Shown piece after piece: positions 52,169-63,165 of a stretch of DNA of 64,000 nucleotides (the stretch's first letter is position 1; each line of letters opens with the position of its first letter). The translations under genes were made by a program, and so were the position numbers. This DNA is from Adiantum capillus-veneris (taxonomy: Eukaryota > Streptophyta > Polypodiopsida > Polypodiales > Pteridaceae), in the NCBI GenBank assembly GCA_014529385.2, contig CM043951.1, positions 109,468,469 to 109,532,468 of the forward strand. Direction: 5' to 3'. Under the pieces are notes generated by a model. It worked only from the letters and a program-made list of their open reading frames with translations. It ran no database searches and was not told where the DNA came from.

Positions 52169-54734
52169 CTTCCTAATTCTCCGCAGGAAAGTTGAAATTA
52201 GGCATGGGAAAGGTGAAATTAGGCATGATTTTCCTAACATCTTTCTATGTTGATATGGTAACACGAAGGGCTAAGAGTCCCCCATTTTTAAAGGTCTAAG
52301 AGTCCCCTATTTTGGAATGGCTAAGAGCCATCAGTTTGTAATCCATATGTGATTGATTTCAGGATTGAACAATCCTATTCAGTTGAGTACCCATCGATTC
52401 TAATGGACAAGCATGAGTCTTTCCATTAGCAATTTTTTAGACATTAATTTAGCACTACACACTTTAATTGTGAAGATTAAGTTGAGTTTTTGAACGTCTT
52501 AAACTCGTAAGGGCTTATCTCTACCAAGGTGTATAGATGAAGCCATCATTTCAGATAGCACGATTGTTCACAAAAACCCAAGATTATGGATTTTTGGTCT
52601 AGACAAGATCCAATATTGAATACGATTCCAACTTGGGTGGATCTCCTTTTTTATCTATAGCACTAAGAGTGTTTGTTTGAGTACGATTTTGGGGTAAGGC
52701 CCATCTCATGATTACTAAATCACTTATTAAGTGTTGATGGTCAATTCTTGGAACCTTCACACTTGCACTTTCAAGAAAAGAAGTCCACAAGCTGCCAAGG
52801 GATAGTGGACAATTTCAACTTCCAATGTTGACCTTTATTACTATTGGCTCCTAGTTGAGCAGTTTCCTGCAAAGTATAACCAAGGGGTTTGATAATGTAG
52901 ATATTAACCAAGGGATTTGGATTGAAAAGGCAACACCCAAGGTTACATGTGCAATACTACTTACATTTCACTAAATTTCAATTAGTTCCTAGGCCTTTGC
53001 TGGTGAGAAATTTGGGCAAGTGCCTTTCACTACGCATAAGTGAACAATATGTTCAACCTCCAGGTACGCATCTGATTTTTTGTTTTGTTCTTTTTATTTT
53101 CCCAAGTAGGATGCATAAACTTCTATGTTTTCATCCATATTTTTCTCTTAAGAGAGATGACAAGGTTATGTAAGAAGTCTAGGAAATCAAGGAGTTCACT
53201 TTAGCCAGTGTGGAGCATGGATAATGAGGTCTCTCTCACGCACGCCGCATGAGTGTTTACAGTTATCTCCACACCCAAGTACATCTTGTACTTGAAGGAT
53301 GTTCTTTTTTCAAACATTCTTACCTAAGACATATTCCACATGTGGAGAATATGCGTCTCTAGGATTGACACTGGCTCCGCTACTTCAATTATGTGTCTCG
53401 ACGATGTCCGTAGGTGCTGGTCAAATCCGTTTTCTAAACCATTTTTTAGCACATTGTTTTAGGAACAATTTCAGTGGCCAAAAATTGTCGAATACGCAGA
53501 ACGACTTGTTAAGTTTACAAGTGTGGCTAAACAACATTAACGGATGACTGTTTATGCATATAGCAAGGCTATGAGTTGTTAATGAAAAGGTTTCATTGTT
53601 TGTACCTCAAAGTGATTAACGTTTCACCTTCTATTATGGTTCAAAAGTTTCAGCACGGCTTGCAAATGATTGCAGTAGAAAGTGTTTAGTTTCTTTTTAG
53701 AACTATTTACACTCCTCTATAATGTGTGCCAAGAGCATCACATTCGCCATACGTCTTGGAAAGTATGATCATGGGTATGCAGGTTCAGATCTGTTTTTTC
53801 TAAATGCATGCACACTAGGTGTTATGGGCCCTAGTATTTAGCAAAGACTAATTTGGAGCGGCATGCATATTCATCGCATTAGTTTCTTATGAAGCATTTT
53901 TCAATCTATGTGTAGTATCTCTATGAGATTCTTTTTGATCTACCAGTCACCAATATAGGTCATGGCTCTATTTGGATGCTTGTGGATCTTTCAAGTTAAC
54001 CTAGATGGTTATTCATAACATTATATATATATATACCTTCATAAGTTCAGAATAGTATGAACTCATGAATTATAAGAGCACTCATTAAACTATAAAAGCA
54101 ACGGACTCAAGAAAAGAAAAGAGAAAAAAAACAACCAAATCACCTTATTTGCTACGAAACAAAACTAGACCAAAACAAAATATTATTAACATAAAAAGTT
54201 TTAGAAGAGCGATGTGTAAAATAAGTTGACGCAGACTACTTGTCTAAAACTTAAAACAAGTATTCAACTATAAACAAAAAAGTAACAAAAATCTTAAAAC
54301 CTTAATCCTAGAAACCAAACTTCACACAAAAACTTCTAAAAGAACAAATTCTTAAGTCCTAACGTAAGCTAAATACGGAATCAAAAAATGAATACTACTA
54401 CAAACCTACGAAGAAGAGGCTGCAAATAACCAAAGAAGTACAAAGATCCAAACTTGACAAAATGTGACCTCAACTTCGTTGCTTGTCCAAACAGGAAGAA
54501 TAAGATTATCACTTTTATCATGCATAGCTTGGACAACAACTAAGTCAGAAGGTGCAGGTTTGTATAGAGATCATTCATGCTTTGAACATACTCTACAAAA
54601 CCAACAAGCTGAGTTTCTATTACCCTCCGGAGGTGATGGGCATACTCAGAAGCGCTAGAGATCAAAACAACAAAATAGTGTGTTACTAAGTCAAACAATA
54701 AGTGGGCTTTTAAGTTCCCCACTTTTATTGAATT
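51482..54734. other. Non-coding stretch before the RT relic
   Basis: No recognised gene. CT microsatellite at about 52141-52168, TA run at about 54023-54034. Several short frames are open but none exceeds 85 codons, and none has a domain I know. Confidence 0.5.
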
Positions 54735-55627
54735 TCTTATTGATTATCCTAAACATTTCAAAGGAAGAAACACTAAAAATAAACTTACTACGATGCTAAA
54801 TGAACGAACATTTTCTTTCTCAACGAGTAAAGCAAAAAGATGGCATGATTGAACGACAAAAGCAGATTTACTAGAACAAAGACGAGAAAATCTAAATAAC
54901 TAAGAGCAAATGACACCGTACTTAGCTAAAAGAGAAATGTTTGAAGAAATGTGAGGCATGCGGATGATATTTAGATTGACATATTCTGGTTCAAGGTGCT
55001 TATCATAGATATCTACTTCTAATCCCAAGGGAGTCTGAAAAATCTTAAGGTCTAAAAAGGCACAAGAATCACTATTATTGGTACAGATAAGTTCACAAAA
55101 CTCCTTAGGATAAATTCCTCCACCTACAAAACTCGAATTCATTTACATAAAATCTTGAAAAGAAGAAATGTCAAGAACAAAAAGATCATCTACAAAGCGT
55201 CTTACATTGCATAACTTGTGCAAAAATATTAGGCAACTGTTAGCAACAAGGACAAGATGCTCCATAAAATCAAACTCATAAGTAAAAAGATAGAAATTAG
55301 CAAGAGAAACGGCACAATTGGTGCCCATAGGGATACCAATTGTTAGCTTGAAAAGAGAGTCACTGATGGTTATATATAAATTGTCCAAAAGTAAATCTAA
55401 CCAAGATATGATGTCAATGTCGTCTACAATCTTGATGAATCTCTTTCTTCCTTTGTCTACATCTACATTCTTACTTTTTAACCATAAGAAGTCAAAGTTC
55501 AAGGCTGACTTTTCTACTAGCAATGCCTTGTACCTATCCTTCTCAATCTTGTACGCAAAAACTTTTGAAATAAGAGAATTGACTCTCAATTTCTTTGCAA
55601 TGTTGTAAGGAACGATGGTCCCTATTT
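54735..55627 (-). pseudogene. Reverse transcriptase relic, GIPMG / VDD type
   Basis: The minus-strand frame is continuous over about 297 codons except for two stops: TAA at 55143-55145 and TAG at 54900-54902. After the TAG the frame still encodes LFRFSRLCSS, so the stop replaces a residue inside the domain. Motifs in order: IISWLDLLLDNLYI, TIGIPMGTNCA with LANFYLFTYEFDFM (RT motif B), RRFVDDLFVLD (motif C, catalytic Asp pair present), AFLDLKI, LEVDIYDKH, and LAKYGV near the end. This is neither copia, chromovirus nor the L1 type seen elsewhere here. The layout recalls unannotated RTs of eukaryotes that group near Penelope-like elements; I cannot assign the clade, and I see no GIY-YIG endonuclease beside it. 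Confidence 0.75.
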
Positions 55628-55690
55628 ACCAGTCATTTTATTGATTTCTCGGCAACGTTGTAAGGAACGGTGGTCCCTATTTACCATTCA
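55599..55690. repeat. 55 bp-period tandem duplication
   Basis: GCAA(T/C)GTTGTAAGGAACG followed by TGGTCCCTATTTACCA occurs at about 55598 and 55653. It lies at the 5' edge of the RT relic. Confidence 0.85.
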
Positions 55691-55850
55691 TTTTCGAAGA
55701 CTATCTGTAAAGTGTGGGGAAACACACCTCAGTACTATCAGTATCCAAGGGGATGATAGGCAGATTAGGCAAATTACAAAGTGTAATCTATCGCTACAGA
55801 ATATGCAAAATGTGTACAGTAGCACCAAGCAATCCAATAAGTAAGCATTT

Positions 55851-57441
55851 TGTAACATTTAATGGCCTAAAATCTTATGTGTAGCGGAAATTAGCATGAA
55901 CATAGTGAGCATTTCATTAGAGTTGATTCCTAATGAGAATTACAAGAGTGCTTGGGTGGAGAGAGCAACAAAAAGCATAACACCTAGTTAGATAGCATCG
56001 ACAATACTTTCAAAAGAGAGAGCAATTAAACTATTGACAACAGTTGAGGACCGGATTTGCATGGAGCCGGTCCCCCCTCCAAAAGGCTTTGTATTATGGT
56101 TTCTCCCATCAAGAGAGACATTGTACAATACAATTCTTTGTGTTCCTTCAAGACTAGCTAGTGCAATGAAGATGGAAGCTTCATACACCAGGCAAAACAC
56201 TTAATCAAACACAACTTGAATTATCCCCGTTCTCAGACCCAAGACCTCACACACCTTCGAAGATGGTGAGAGCTAGCAGGGTATGAGAGTAGATTGAGAG
56301 GAAAAAGAAGTATCTTACGAGAAAGAAGTACATCTCCTCACATAATCACTCATATTAGCATAGCTTAGCTTAGTAATTAGCTTGGTAGAGAAGATGAGCA
56401 TGCATTGAAGCTTGGCTCTTGGTTGGATTTGCATCCACATGCCAAGAGAGTGTTGATGTAGGCTTCTATCTCACAAGCTTGGAGTAGGTGATGAGCTCTC
56501 CATTAAAGCTTGGGAGGAGATAGAGTATTTTCCCTTCACACATGGTCAAGTGTGAGAATGTGAGAGTGAATGCCAAGCAAAAATCAGCCCCCTCTCTCTC
56601 TTGGGCGAGCCCTAGCTGCTATGTTAGTCTGGCTTTTGCCTTATTGGACCCCCCCAGGTCAAGCCAATAGGGATTAAGCAGCATAAGTGATAGCCTTCTG
56701 ACATGTGTCCCCCTTTCCCCTTTTGTGAGAGCTTTAGATAATTAAATAATTAAACTAAACTCTCATTGGACCCCTTTGCCTCCTGGCCAATAGGAATCAG
56801 GCAAGCCATAGGGCTCCTGAATGCTCATTGGACCCCTTGGGAGACTGCCCAATAGTCTTCTAGGACACTTAATTCTTATTGGTTTCTTTTATTAAATGTT
56901 TTTAAATTAATTAAACTAGATTTACTCTAGCCTAATTCTCATTGGTCCACTTCAAGGGTCTTCCAATAGGAATTGGGCATACCTTGTGGGCATCTGGCCT
57001 AGGGAGCTGACATGTGTCCCTCATTCCCTTTGTGTAAAGGGAGCCTGTGTGTGTGTGTGTGGCTTTCTCTCTCATCCCCTAGCTTTGGGGCTCGCCCCCT
57101 CCCATGTAGGGATGCAGAAAGACTTTTTGGGCACACACTAAGCATCCAATTTTCCCTAAGGTTGACCTTTGGACACAACCTTTGAATTTTGGAACCTTAG
57201 CATTTTGGAAGTCTTAATGGGCTGAACCTTAGGGTCTTTTTAGCCCGTTGTTTCACATGGCTCTTTTTGCAGATGGTCCCCCCTTTGGATCCCTATTTTC
57301 CCTCCTTTGGATCCCTACTGTGGCCGGTCTGCTAACTTAACCAATATTCTAGCTTTTTCTCCCTTGGCACTTCCCCACATTAAATGATCAGTTTAATATG
57401 AGAAAATCATTTAGGAGAATTAGATATTGATTATTATGACA
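55851..57441 (-). repeat. E2 3' LTR
   Basis: 1591 bp; on the minus strand it starts TGTCATAATAATCAATATC and ends TGTTACA. It shares its first ~80 bp, the GGACCGG hairpin block and the last bases with the E1 LTR. A GT microsatellite sits near 57043. Confidence 0.95.
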
Positions 57442-57444
57442 TTA

Positions 57445-57455
57445 CCTCTCTCTTG
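57445..57455 (-). promoter_or_regulatory. E2 polypurine tract
   Basis: On the minus strand AAGAGAGAGG, directly before TAA and the LTR; same as in E1. Confidence 0.85.
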
Positions 57456-57459
57456 AAAT

Positions 57460-57479
57460 CATAGTCGTCCTCGACTATG
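57460..57479 (-). other. Perfect hairpin upstream of the E2 PPT
   Basis: Same 20 base perfect hairpin (8 bp stem) as at 12279-12298 in E1, at the same distance from the polypurine tract. Confidence 0.7.
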
Positions 57480-57798
57480 GTGTAGAGAAGATAAAGCATA
57501 TGCATGAGTCCTTTTCTTAGCGGGTAGAGGATCCCTATGTTACCCTACGACATCATTCCATAATGGATGACTAGTCCATTTGGCGCTTGAGAGCCTGAGG
57601 CTGCCGCAAGCATGTCTGCACATTAGTCCTATCAGTCTTCCATAGTAGAGTGACAAGCTCTACTTGGTGTTTGGGAGACGTCGTCTCCACAAACTTGATC
57701 TAAGCATGCATACTACTTCATTTTTGTGCACAAATCAAGAAAAAGAGAGTCTTATAAGACAAAAATTTTTGTTCATTTTTAACATTTTGTACATTTGC

Positions 57799-60700
57799 TT
57801 ACTCTTGGGAAGCATTGTAAGCATTGACAAGGTTTAGGTTATCCTTTAATTGTATGCCTTGCATCCATCTAGCATCTTCAAAAGGATAATTCTTAAACTT
57901 AATAAGATATCGTCGGATAGTCTTACCGCCTCTTAATACCTTGTCTTCATGTCGGAGAATGGACTCGGGCTGCAGCACCTCCTCGTGGTCCTCGATCTCC
58001 GGTGGGTCTTCAATAGTTGGTTCTTGAGGTGGCTCTCCTTTGTAAGGCTTTAAGAGGCTCACATGAAAAGCATTGTGTATGAGCCAATGATTGGGCAACT
58101 TAAGTTGATAGGCCATTTCATTAATTGGCCTAAGAATCTGGAAGGGACCATAGTACCTTTTTGCTAGTTTAGCATAGTACTTTTGGTGGCCCGTAGGATT
58201 CTTGCCCGTCGTGTGCCTTAATCGAGCCTTGGGAAACTTTAACAAGACCCAATCGTTTTCTTTAAAGGCTTGGGCTCTTCTGTGCTTGTCAGCAGCAGCC
58301 TTTTGCCTTTGCTGTGAGATAGAGATAGCATCCTTAATCTTTTGGAAAGATTCTTGTAGGTCTCGGCTATACTCATCTGCAGCGAAGATCTTCCCATGTA
58401 CCTTAAGTAGCAAGGGACTTTTTGATCTTCCCTCAATTACCTCGAAAGGTACTTTTCCTGTAGAAGTATGTACAGTGTTATTGTAAGCATACTCTACTAG
58501 GGGTAAGTACTTCTCCCATTGGGATCTTTGATCTACTTCCGTTACGTAGGCTTTTAGTAGATCGAGAATAGTTAGGTTAGCTATTTCACTTTGGCCATCA
58601 GTTTGTGGATGATAGGCCGAAGAGAAGTTTAGCCTTGTTCCTAAATTCTCAAAGAGACCCTTCCAAAAATTACTGGTCATTCTAGGATCTCTATCCGACA
58701 CTATGGACATTGGCAAGCCATGGTACTTGAAAATTTGTGAAATGAAGAGGGTTGCCATTTGATGGGCTTTGATAGTCTTTTTGACAGGTATAAAATGAGC
58801 TTGTTTACTGAACCTGTCTACTATCGTCCATATTCCCGTATTCCCATGGATAGACTTAGGCAATCCAAAGATAAAATCCATGGATATGCTCTCCCACGGT
58901 GAATTAGGGATTGGCAAGGGTTGAAGCAATCCAAGTTGCTTCCCTCTATCAAATTTTGTCTTTTGACATACCACACATTTGGAAACATACTCATGTATGT
59001 TCACTTTCATGGTAGGCCAATAGAAATATGTTTCAATTCCCTTTAGGGTAGACTGAATCCCTCTATGCCCCGCATATGGGGGAGCATGAGATTCATACAT
59101 TACTTTCTCACGTAGTGAGTTAGTAACGCATAGTCTATTGCCATAGAGAAGATAACCATCTTGTAAAGTAAATGGTTCTTCTTTCTTCCCTAATGCAAGG
59201 GCTGAAATCACATCTCTAAAATCGGGATCAATAGCATACTCATCTATCATTGAAGATAGATCATTGTGAGTTGCTATGGAAACCGCATTCACTCTCGGTC
59301 GTCTTGAGAGTGCATCGGCTACTTGATTATGCTTGCCAGCAATGTGAGCAATATGAAAATGAAATTGCGAAAGGAAATTTGCCCACCTCATTTGTTTGTC
59401 GGAGAGCTTGGTCTGCGTCATGAAGTACTTAAGACTTTGGTGATCCGTTCGCAGAATGAAAGGAGTCCCCAATAAATAGTGCTTCCATGAGTCTAAGGCA
59501 TGTAGAACTGCAAGGAGTTCTTTTTCGTATATGCCTAGAGCTTGCTCAACAGGGTCGAGCCTTCGACTCTCATAGCCTATGGCGTGCCCTTCTTGGAGCA
59601 AAACAGCCCCAAGGCAATCACCACAAGCATCACATTGGACCTCAAATGGTTTTGAGAGATCCGGTAGTGTAAGCACAGGTTGAGAGATAAGCTTTTCTTT
59701 AAGCTTTTCGAAAGCATTGTTTTCCTTAGCAGACCACGTATACCTAACATTTTTCTTTGTTAGGTCATGTAATGGTCCCGCAATTTGTGAGAACTTTTCT
59801 ATGAAGCGTCTATAGTATGCACACATACCTATAAAGCTTCTTAGTTCATGAAGATTCCTTGGTTTAGGCCATCCTTTTATTACCTCTAACTTGGATGGAT
59901 CCATTTGGATTCCATCTTGAGAGATAATGTGACCTAAATATTGAATCTCTTGCAAGAAAAATTCACTTTTCTTTCGATTAACATAAAGTTTATTCTCTCT
60001 TAAAACTTGAAATATTACCTGGAGGTGTTGCTTGTGTTCCTCTAATGAATTAGAGTAGATGATAATATCATCAAAGAACACTCCAGTGAAGGTTCGATGA
60101 GGTCTGAACAGCTTCTCCATCAAGCGGTTAAATGTGGCTGGTGCATTAGTCAAGCCAAAAGGCATGACAATGTATTCGTAAAGACCAAATGTAGTACGAA
60201 ATGCGGTCTTTACAATGTCTTGATCAACTATCCTTATTTGATGATAGCCACTTTTTAGGTCAATCCTACTGAAGTAGGTCGATCCTTGTAGCTTATCAAA
60301 TAGGTCTTCTACCCGTGGAACGGGAAACCTATTCTTGATAGTGATCCTATTTAGTGCTCTATAGTCGACACACATACGATATGTGCCGTCTTTCTTTTGC
60401 ACTAATAGCACAGGTGAGCAAAATGGAGATGAGCTAGGCCTAACCATGCCCTTCTCAATTAACTCATGCACTTGCCGCATAATCTCCTCTTGTTGAGCTT
60501 GAGAAACTCTATAAGGAGGTTTGTTAGGCGGTGAACTTCCTGGAAGAAGTTCAATTGCATGGTCGTCATTACCTCGTTTAGGAGGTAGCTCAGAAGGGAT
60601 GTCGTCAATAAAGACATCTTGAAACCCCTTGAGAAAATTGGATAACTCTAATTCCTTTTGGTTGCTTTTATTTTCTTTTGCTAAAGCATTAGGTTCATTT

Positions 60701-62748
60701 TGAGAATCTTTAACAAAAATCATGTACACGGAAATAGAGCTCTTTATTGACTTGTTGAAAGCTGGTGTATGTACAATGGGGATGGTGTTACCCATCTCCC
60801 TAGCATCTATATACATGTCCTTTTCCCTGAACTTAAAGGAGATTCTCCTTTCAGGAAATTTAACATGGGCAGCCAAACGGTCAAACCATGGTGCCCCTAG
60901 GATTACATCCTCATGCTTGAGAGGAGAGATAAAGAAGTCCTCTTTGTCCACATAGCCTTGGACATGAAGCCTCAATTTCCCGATTAAGGGAGTGACTGAA
61001 GCTTCTTGCCCCTTGAAGGCACTGTCTGCGGGTAGGATATCTCCCATCTCGTAGGATTGTATGCCTAGCTTGGTGGCTAACTCCATAGATATAAAATTGT
61101 GAGTAGAACCAGGGTCAAAGAGAATAAAAGCATCATGTTCTCTTACCTTTCCCCAAGCATGGCATAGAGGAGATCCTTTGTGGTGAGTTTGGTGAATCTC
61201 CTCCTCTTGGATTTCAACCAAAGAAGCTCTAGGAGGATCTTGGCGGTTGTTCTTTTGGGGACAAGCGCGGTACGCATGCCCTTGTTCGCCGCACTTGAAA
61301 CACCGGTTATCTTTACGATAACGCTCAAGCTCTTCAGGAGAGAGTTTATTCTTTCCTTTGTAAACTCCCTTCTCTTTAGCTTTGTTGGAATTGCCCTTAG
61401 GAGACTTTTGGACATTGTCCTTCCCCTTAGGCTCATTGGAACCTTTGTTTTCCGGGGGCTTATTATTTCTTTTACCCCCCGTTTGGAAATTGATTCGCGA
61501 GGCCACCATAGTATGGTGTATTACCGCCGATATGGTACGTGGCCTTTGGGAGTTGACATACTCCGCCATTTCTTCGGTTAAGCCCGCACAAAATTGTTGC
61601 TTTTGCTCTCCAAAATCCAACTTTTTGAAGACAGTGGCTTTGAGTTGTAGGTCCCAAAACTTGTCTACATATTTGTGGATGGATTCATTGGGAGAGAGCT
61701 TTAAGCTTCGCCATTCGGTGAGTACTTTGTCTTTGGCATCGGTGGCCAAAAACTGCTTCATAATGGAAGCTCTTAAAGCCTTCCATGTTCGTGGAGCTTC
61801 ACCGTTGGCTCGTAGGCTAGACCACCATTGTCTGGCGGACTTTTGAAAGTGCATAGCTACATGGCGTAGCTTAGAGGACTCCGTGAAGCCCTCATCTCCA
61901 AACGCCGCATCGAATTGCTGGATAAAGGCCAAAACTTTGTCTGTAGCACCGAAGGTGCCATCATAGGTAAGGAAAGAGATGCTCTTCCCTCCCTCTTTGA
62001 ATTTCTTCAGCTTGGACGACCTCTTCCATGCGGCATAGGATTTTCTATGGCCTCTTCTTTTTGATGGTTCAAAAGTTGCACCATCACTTTCTTCAGAAAA
62101 TGAAGAATTTGAAGAAGGTGGAGAAGAGGGTGACCTCTTTCTCGCCTTTTTCTTGTCTTGATCTTTGTCGTCTTCACCATAGCTTTCATAAGAGGAAGAG
62201 GATGAAGAAGATGGAGAAGAGGGTGTCCTCTTTCTCGCCTTTTTCTTCTCTTGCTTTTTATCATCCCTCTTTGAATTATGACGTGGAGAAGAGTGTGATG
62301 GTCTTCTCCGCTTTGGTGGTGATGGAGAGCGTTTAGCCCGCCGTCTTCGTGGAGCCATCTCCGCCGAGGTGGCGGGAGACTCGCTTCTTTCTCGTTCCTT
62401 CGGTGGAGGCTCTTGAGTTCTCCTTTGGGAAGGAGATGCATCATCAAGAAGTAAGTTCTTGAGCCCTTCATATGGATTCTCTTCTTCTTCCCGAATCGGA
62501 GAGAGACCTCTTTTGGTAGTCTCACAAGGAGGCTTCCTAGGTGTTCTCTCGTCATGGTGATGAGCTTGGAGAATCCCGTGAGCACGGAGCTGCCGTTGCA
62601 CTTCACTTTGGAGAGATGGATTGCCCATGGCTTGTTGAAGCCTAGAAACAAGATAATTAACAAGCATTGAAGCATCATTAGTAGCTTGCTCATGAGCAAA
62701 ATCAAAGTTATCAACATTAATTTCACTCTCTTTAATATTGTCAGCCAT
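57799..62748 (-). CDS. gag-pol: E2 Gag-Pol polyprotein, intact (1649 aa)
   Basis: ATG at 62748, about 417 bases after the LTR. Conserved head 1-60; Arg/Ser/Pro-rich region ~125-235, containing KKARKR(T/S)PSSP twice; Gag domain ~250-420; CCHC knuckle 483-496; sense Arg at 536 where E1 has a stop; protease DPGST 545-549; RT ~735-920 with FFDD (D893, D894); RNase H ~1035-1150 (D1041, E1076, D1102, D1145); integrase H1221, H1228, C1258, C1261 and D1291, D1352, E1388 (D,D35E); chromodomain-like tail ~1592-1645 (RRYLIKFKNYP, W1628). All in one frame, so Gag and Pol would be made as a single chain and cut by the protease, unless Gag excess is achieved otherwise. No host gene overlaps. Confidence 0.96.
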   Translation of the reverse strand: MADNIKESEINVDNFDFAHEQATNDASMLVNYLVSRLQQAMGNPSLQSEVQRQLRAHGILQAHHHDERTPRKPPCETTKRGLSPIREEEENPYEGLKNLLLDDASPSQRRTQEPPPKERERSESPATSAEMAPRRRRAKRSPSPPKRRRPSHSSPRHNSKRDDKKQEKKKARKRTPSSPSSSSSSSYESYGEDDKDQDKKKARKRSPSSPPSSNSSFSEESDGATFEPSKRRGHRKSYAAWKRSSKLKKFKEGGKSISFLTYDGTFGATDKVLAFIQQFDAAFGDEGFTESSKLRHVAMHFQKSARQWWSSLRANGEAPRTWKALRASIMKQFLATDAKDKVLTEWRSLKLSPNESIHKYVDKFWDLQLKATVFKKLDFGEQKQQFCAGLTEEMAEYVNSQRPRTISAVIHHTMVASRINFQTGGKRNNKPPENKGSNEPKGKDNVQKSPKGNSNKAKEKGVYKGKNKLSPEELERYRKDNRCFKCGEQGHAYRACPQKNNRQDPPRASLVEIQEEEIHQTHHKGSPLCHAWGKVREHDAFILFDPGSTHNFISMELATKLGIQSYEMGDILPADSAFKGQEASVTPLIGKLRLHVQGYVDKEDFFISPLKHEDVILGAPWFDRLAAHVKFPERRISFKFREKDMYIDAREMGNTIPIVHTPAFNKSIKSSISVYMIFVKDSQNEPNALAKENKSNQKELELSNFLKGFQDVFIDDIPSELPPKRGNDDHAIELLPGSSPPNKPPYRVSQAQQEEIMRQVHELIEKGMVRPSSSPFCSPVLLVQKKDGTYRMCVDYRALNRITIKNRFPVPRVEDLFDKLQGSTYFSRIDLKSGYHQIRIVDQDIVKTAFRTTFGLYEYIVMPFGLTNAPATFNRLMEKLFRPHRTFTGVFFDDIIIYSNSLEEHKQHLQVIFQVLRENKLYVNRKKSEFFLQEIQYLGHIISQDGIQMDPSKLEVIKGWPKPRNLHELRSFIGMCAYYRRFIEKFSQIAGPLHDLTKKNVRYTWSAKENNAFEKLKEKLISQPVLTLPDLSKPFEVQCDACGDCLGAVLLQEGHAIGYESRRLDPVEQALGIYEKELLAVLHALDSWKHYLLGTPFILRTDHQSLKYFMTQTKLSDKQMRWANFLSQFHFHIAHIAGKHNQVADALSRRPRVNAVSIATHNDLSSMIDEYAIDPDFRDVISALALGKKEEPFTLQDGYLLYGNRLCVTNSLREKVMYESHAPPYAGHRGIQSTLKGIETYFYWPTMKVNIHEYVSKCVVCQKTKFDRGKQLGLLQPLPIPNSPWESISMDFIFGLPKSIHGNTGIWTIVDRFSKQAHFIPVKKTIKAHQMATLFISQIFKYHGLPMSIVSDRDPRMTSNFWKGLFENLGTRLNFSSAYHPQTDGQSEIANLTILDLLKAYVTEVDQRSQWEKYLPLVEYAYNNTVHTSTGKVPFEVIEGRSKSPLLLKVHGKIFAADEYSRDLQESFQKIKDAISISQQRQKAAADKHRRAQAFKENDWVLLKFPKARLRHTTGKNPTGHQKYYAKLAKRYYGPFQILRPINEMAYQLKLPNHWLIHNAFHVSLLKPYKGEPPQEPTIEDPPEIEDHEEVLQPESILRHEDKVLRGGKTIRRYLIKFKNYPFEDARWMQGIQLKDNLNLVNAYNASQE

Positions 62749-63153
62749 TCTAACAACTTTTAGGTGTAAACTTTTTAGGTGTACTTTGGCACTTCAAGCC
62801 CTAGTTGCTACTCCTCTTTACCCCTTTAGAAAAAGCACTCAAGCTACTGTACCCGCGGCTCGAATACCATTAATTGCAAGGAATAGAAGAGAGGGTCTTT
62901 CGACACCAAAACAGCACCGGCTCCTGTCAAGCTTCTAATAGCTCAATAGTGGTTAAGCCGTAGGCAAGCCCCGTAGGACTCCACTATTAAGACCATAGCT
63001 CTCGACGGTGATGCCCCGTTAACTGCACAAAGGCAGGCGCACTGAAAGGCTGAAAAATCCCTATTCTACTTACTCACAGTCAATTAATAATACCAACCAT
63101 TTGTAGCTAGCTTGAGGACCTCCCTTCTTGAGCAAGAAAAGAGAAACCTTGAG

Positions 63154-63165
63154 CTCTGATACCAA
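63154..63165 (-). promoter_or_regulatory. E2 primer binding site (tRNA-iMet)
   Basis: The plus strand reads CTCTGATACCAA; on the minus strand this is TTGGTATCAGAG, with GC following, directly after the LTR end at 63166. Confidence 0.92.

Noticed and set aside
62007-62756. 249-codon minus-strand frame overlapping E2 gag
   Set aside because: It is a shifted reading of the RS-rich Gag region. Low-complexity codons keep it open.
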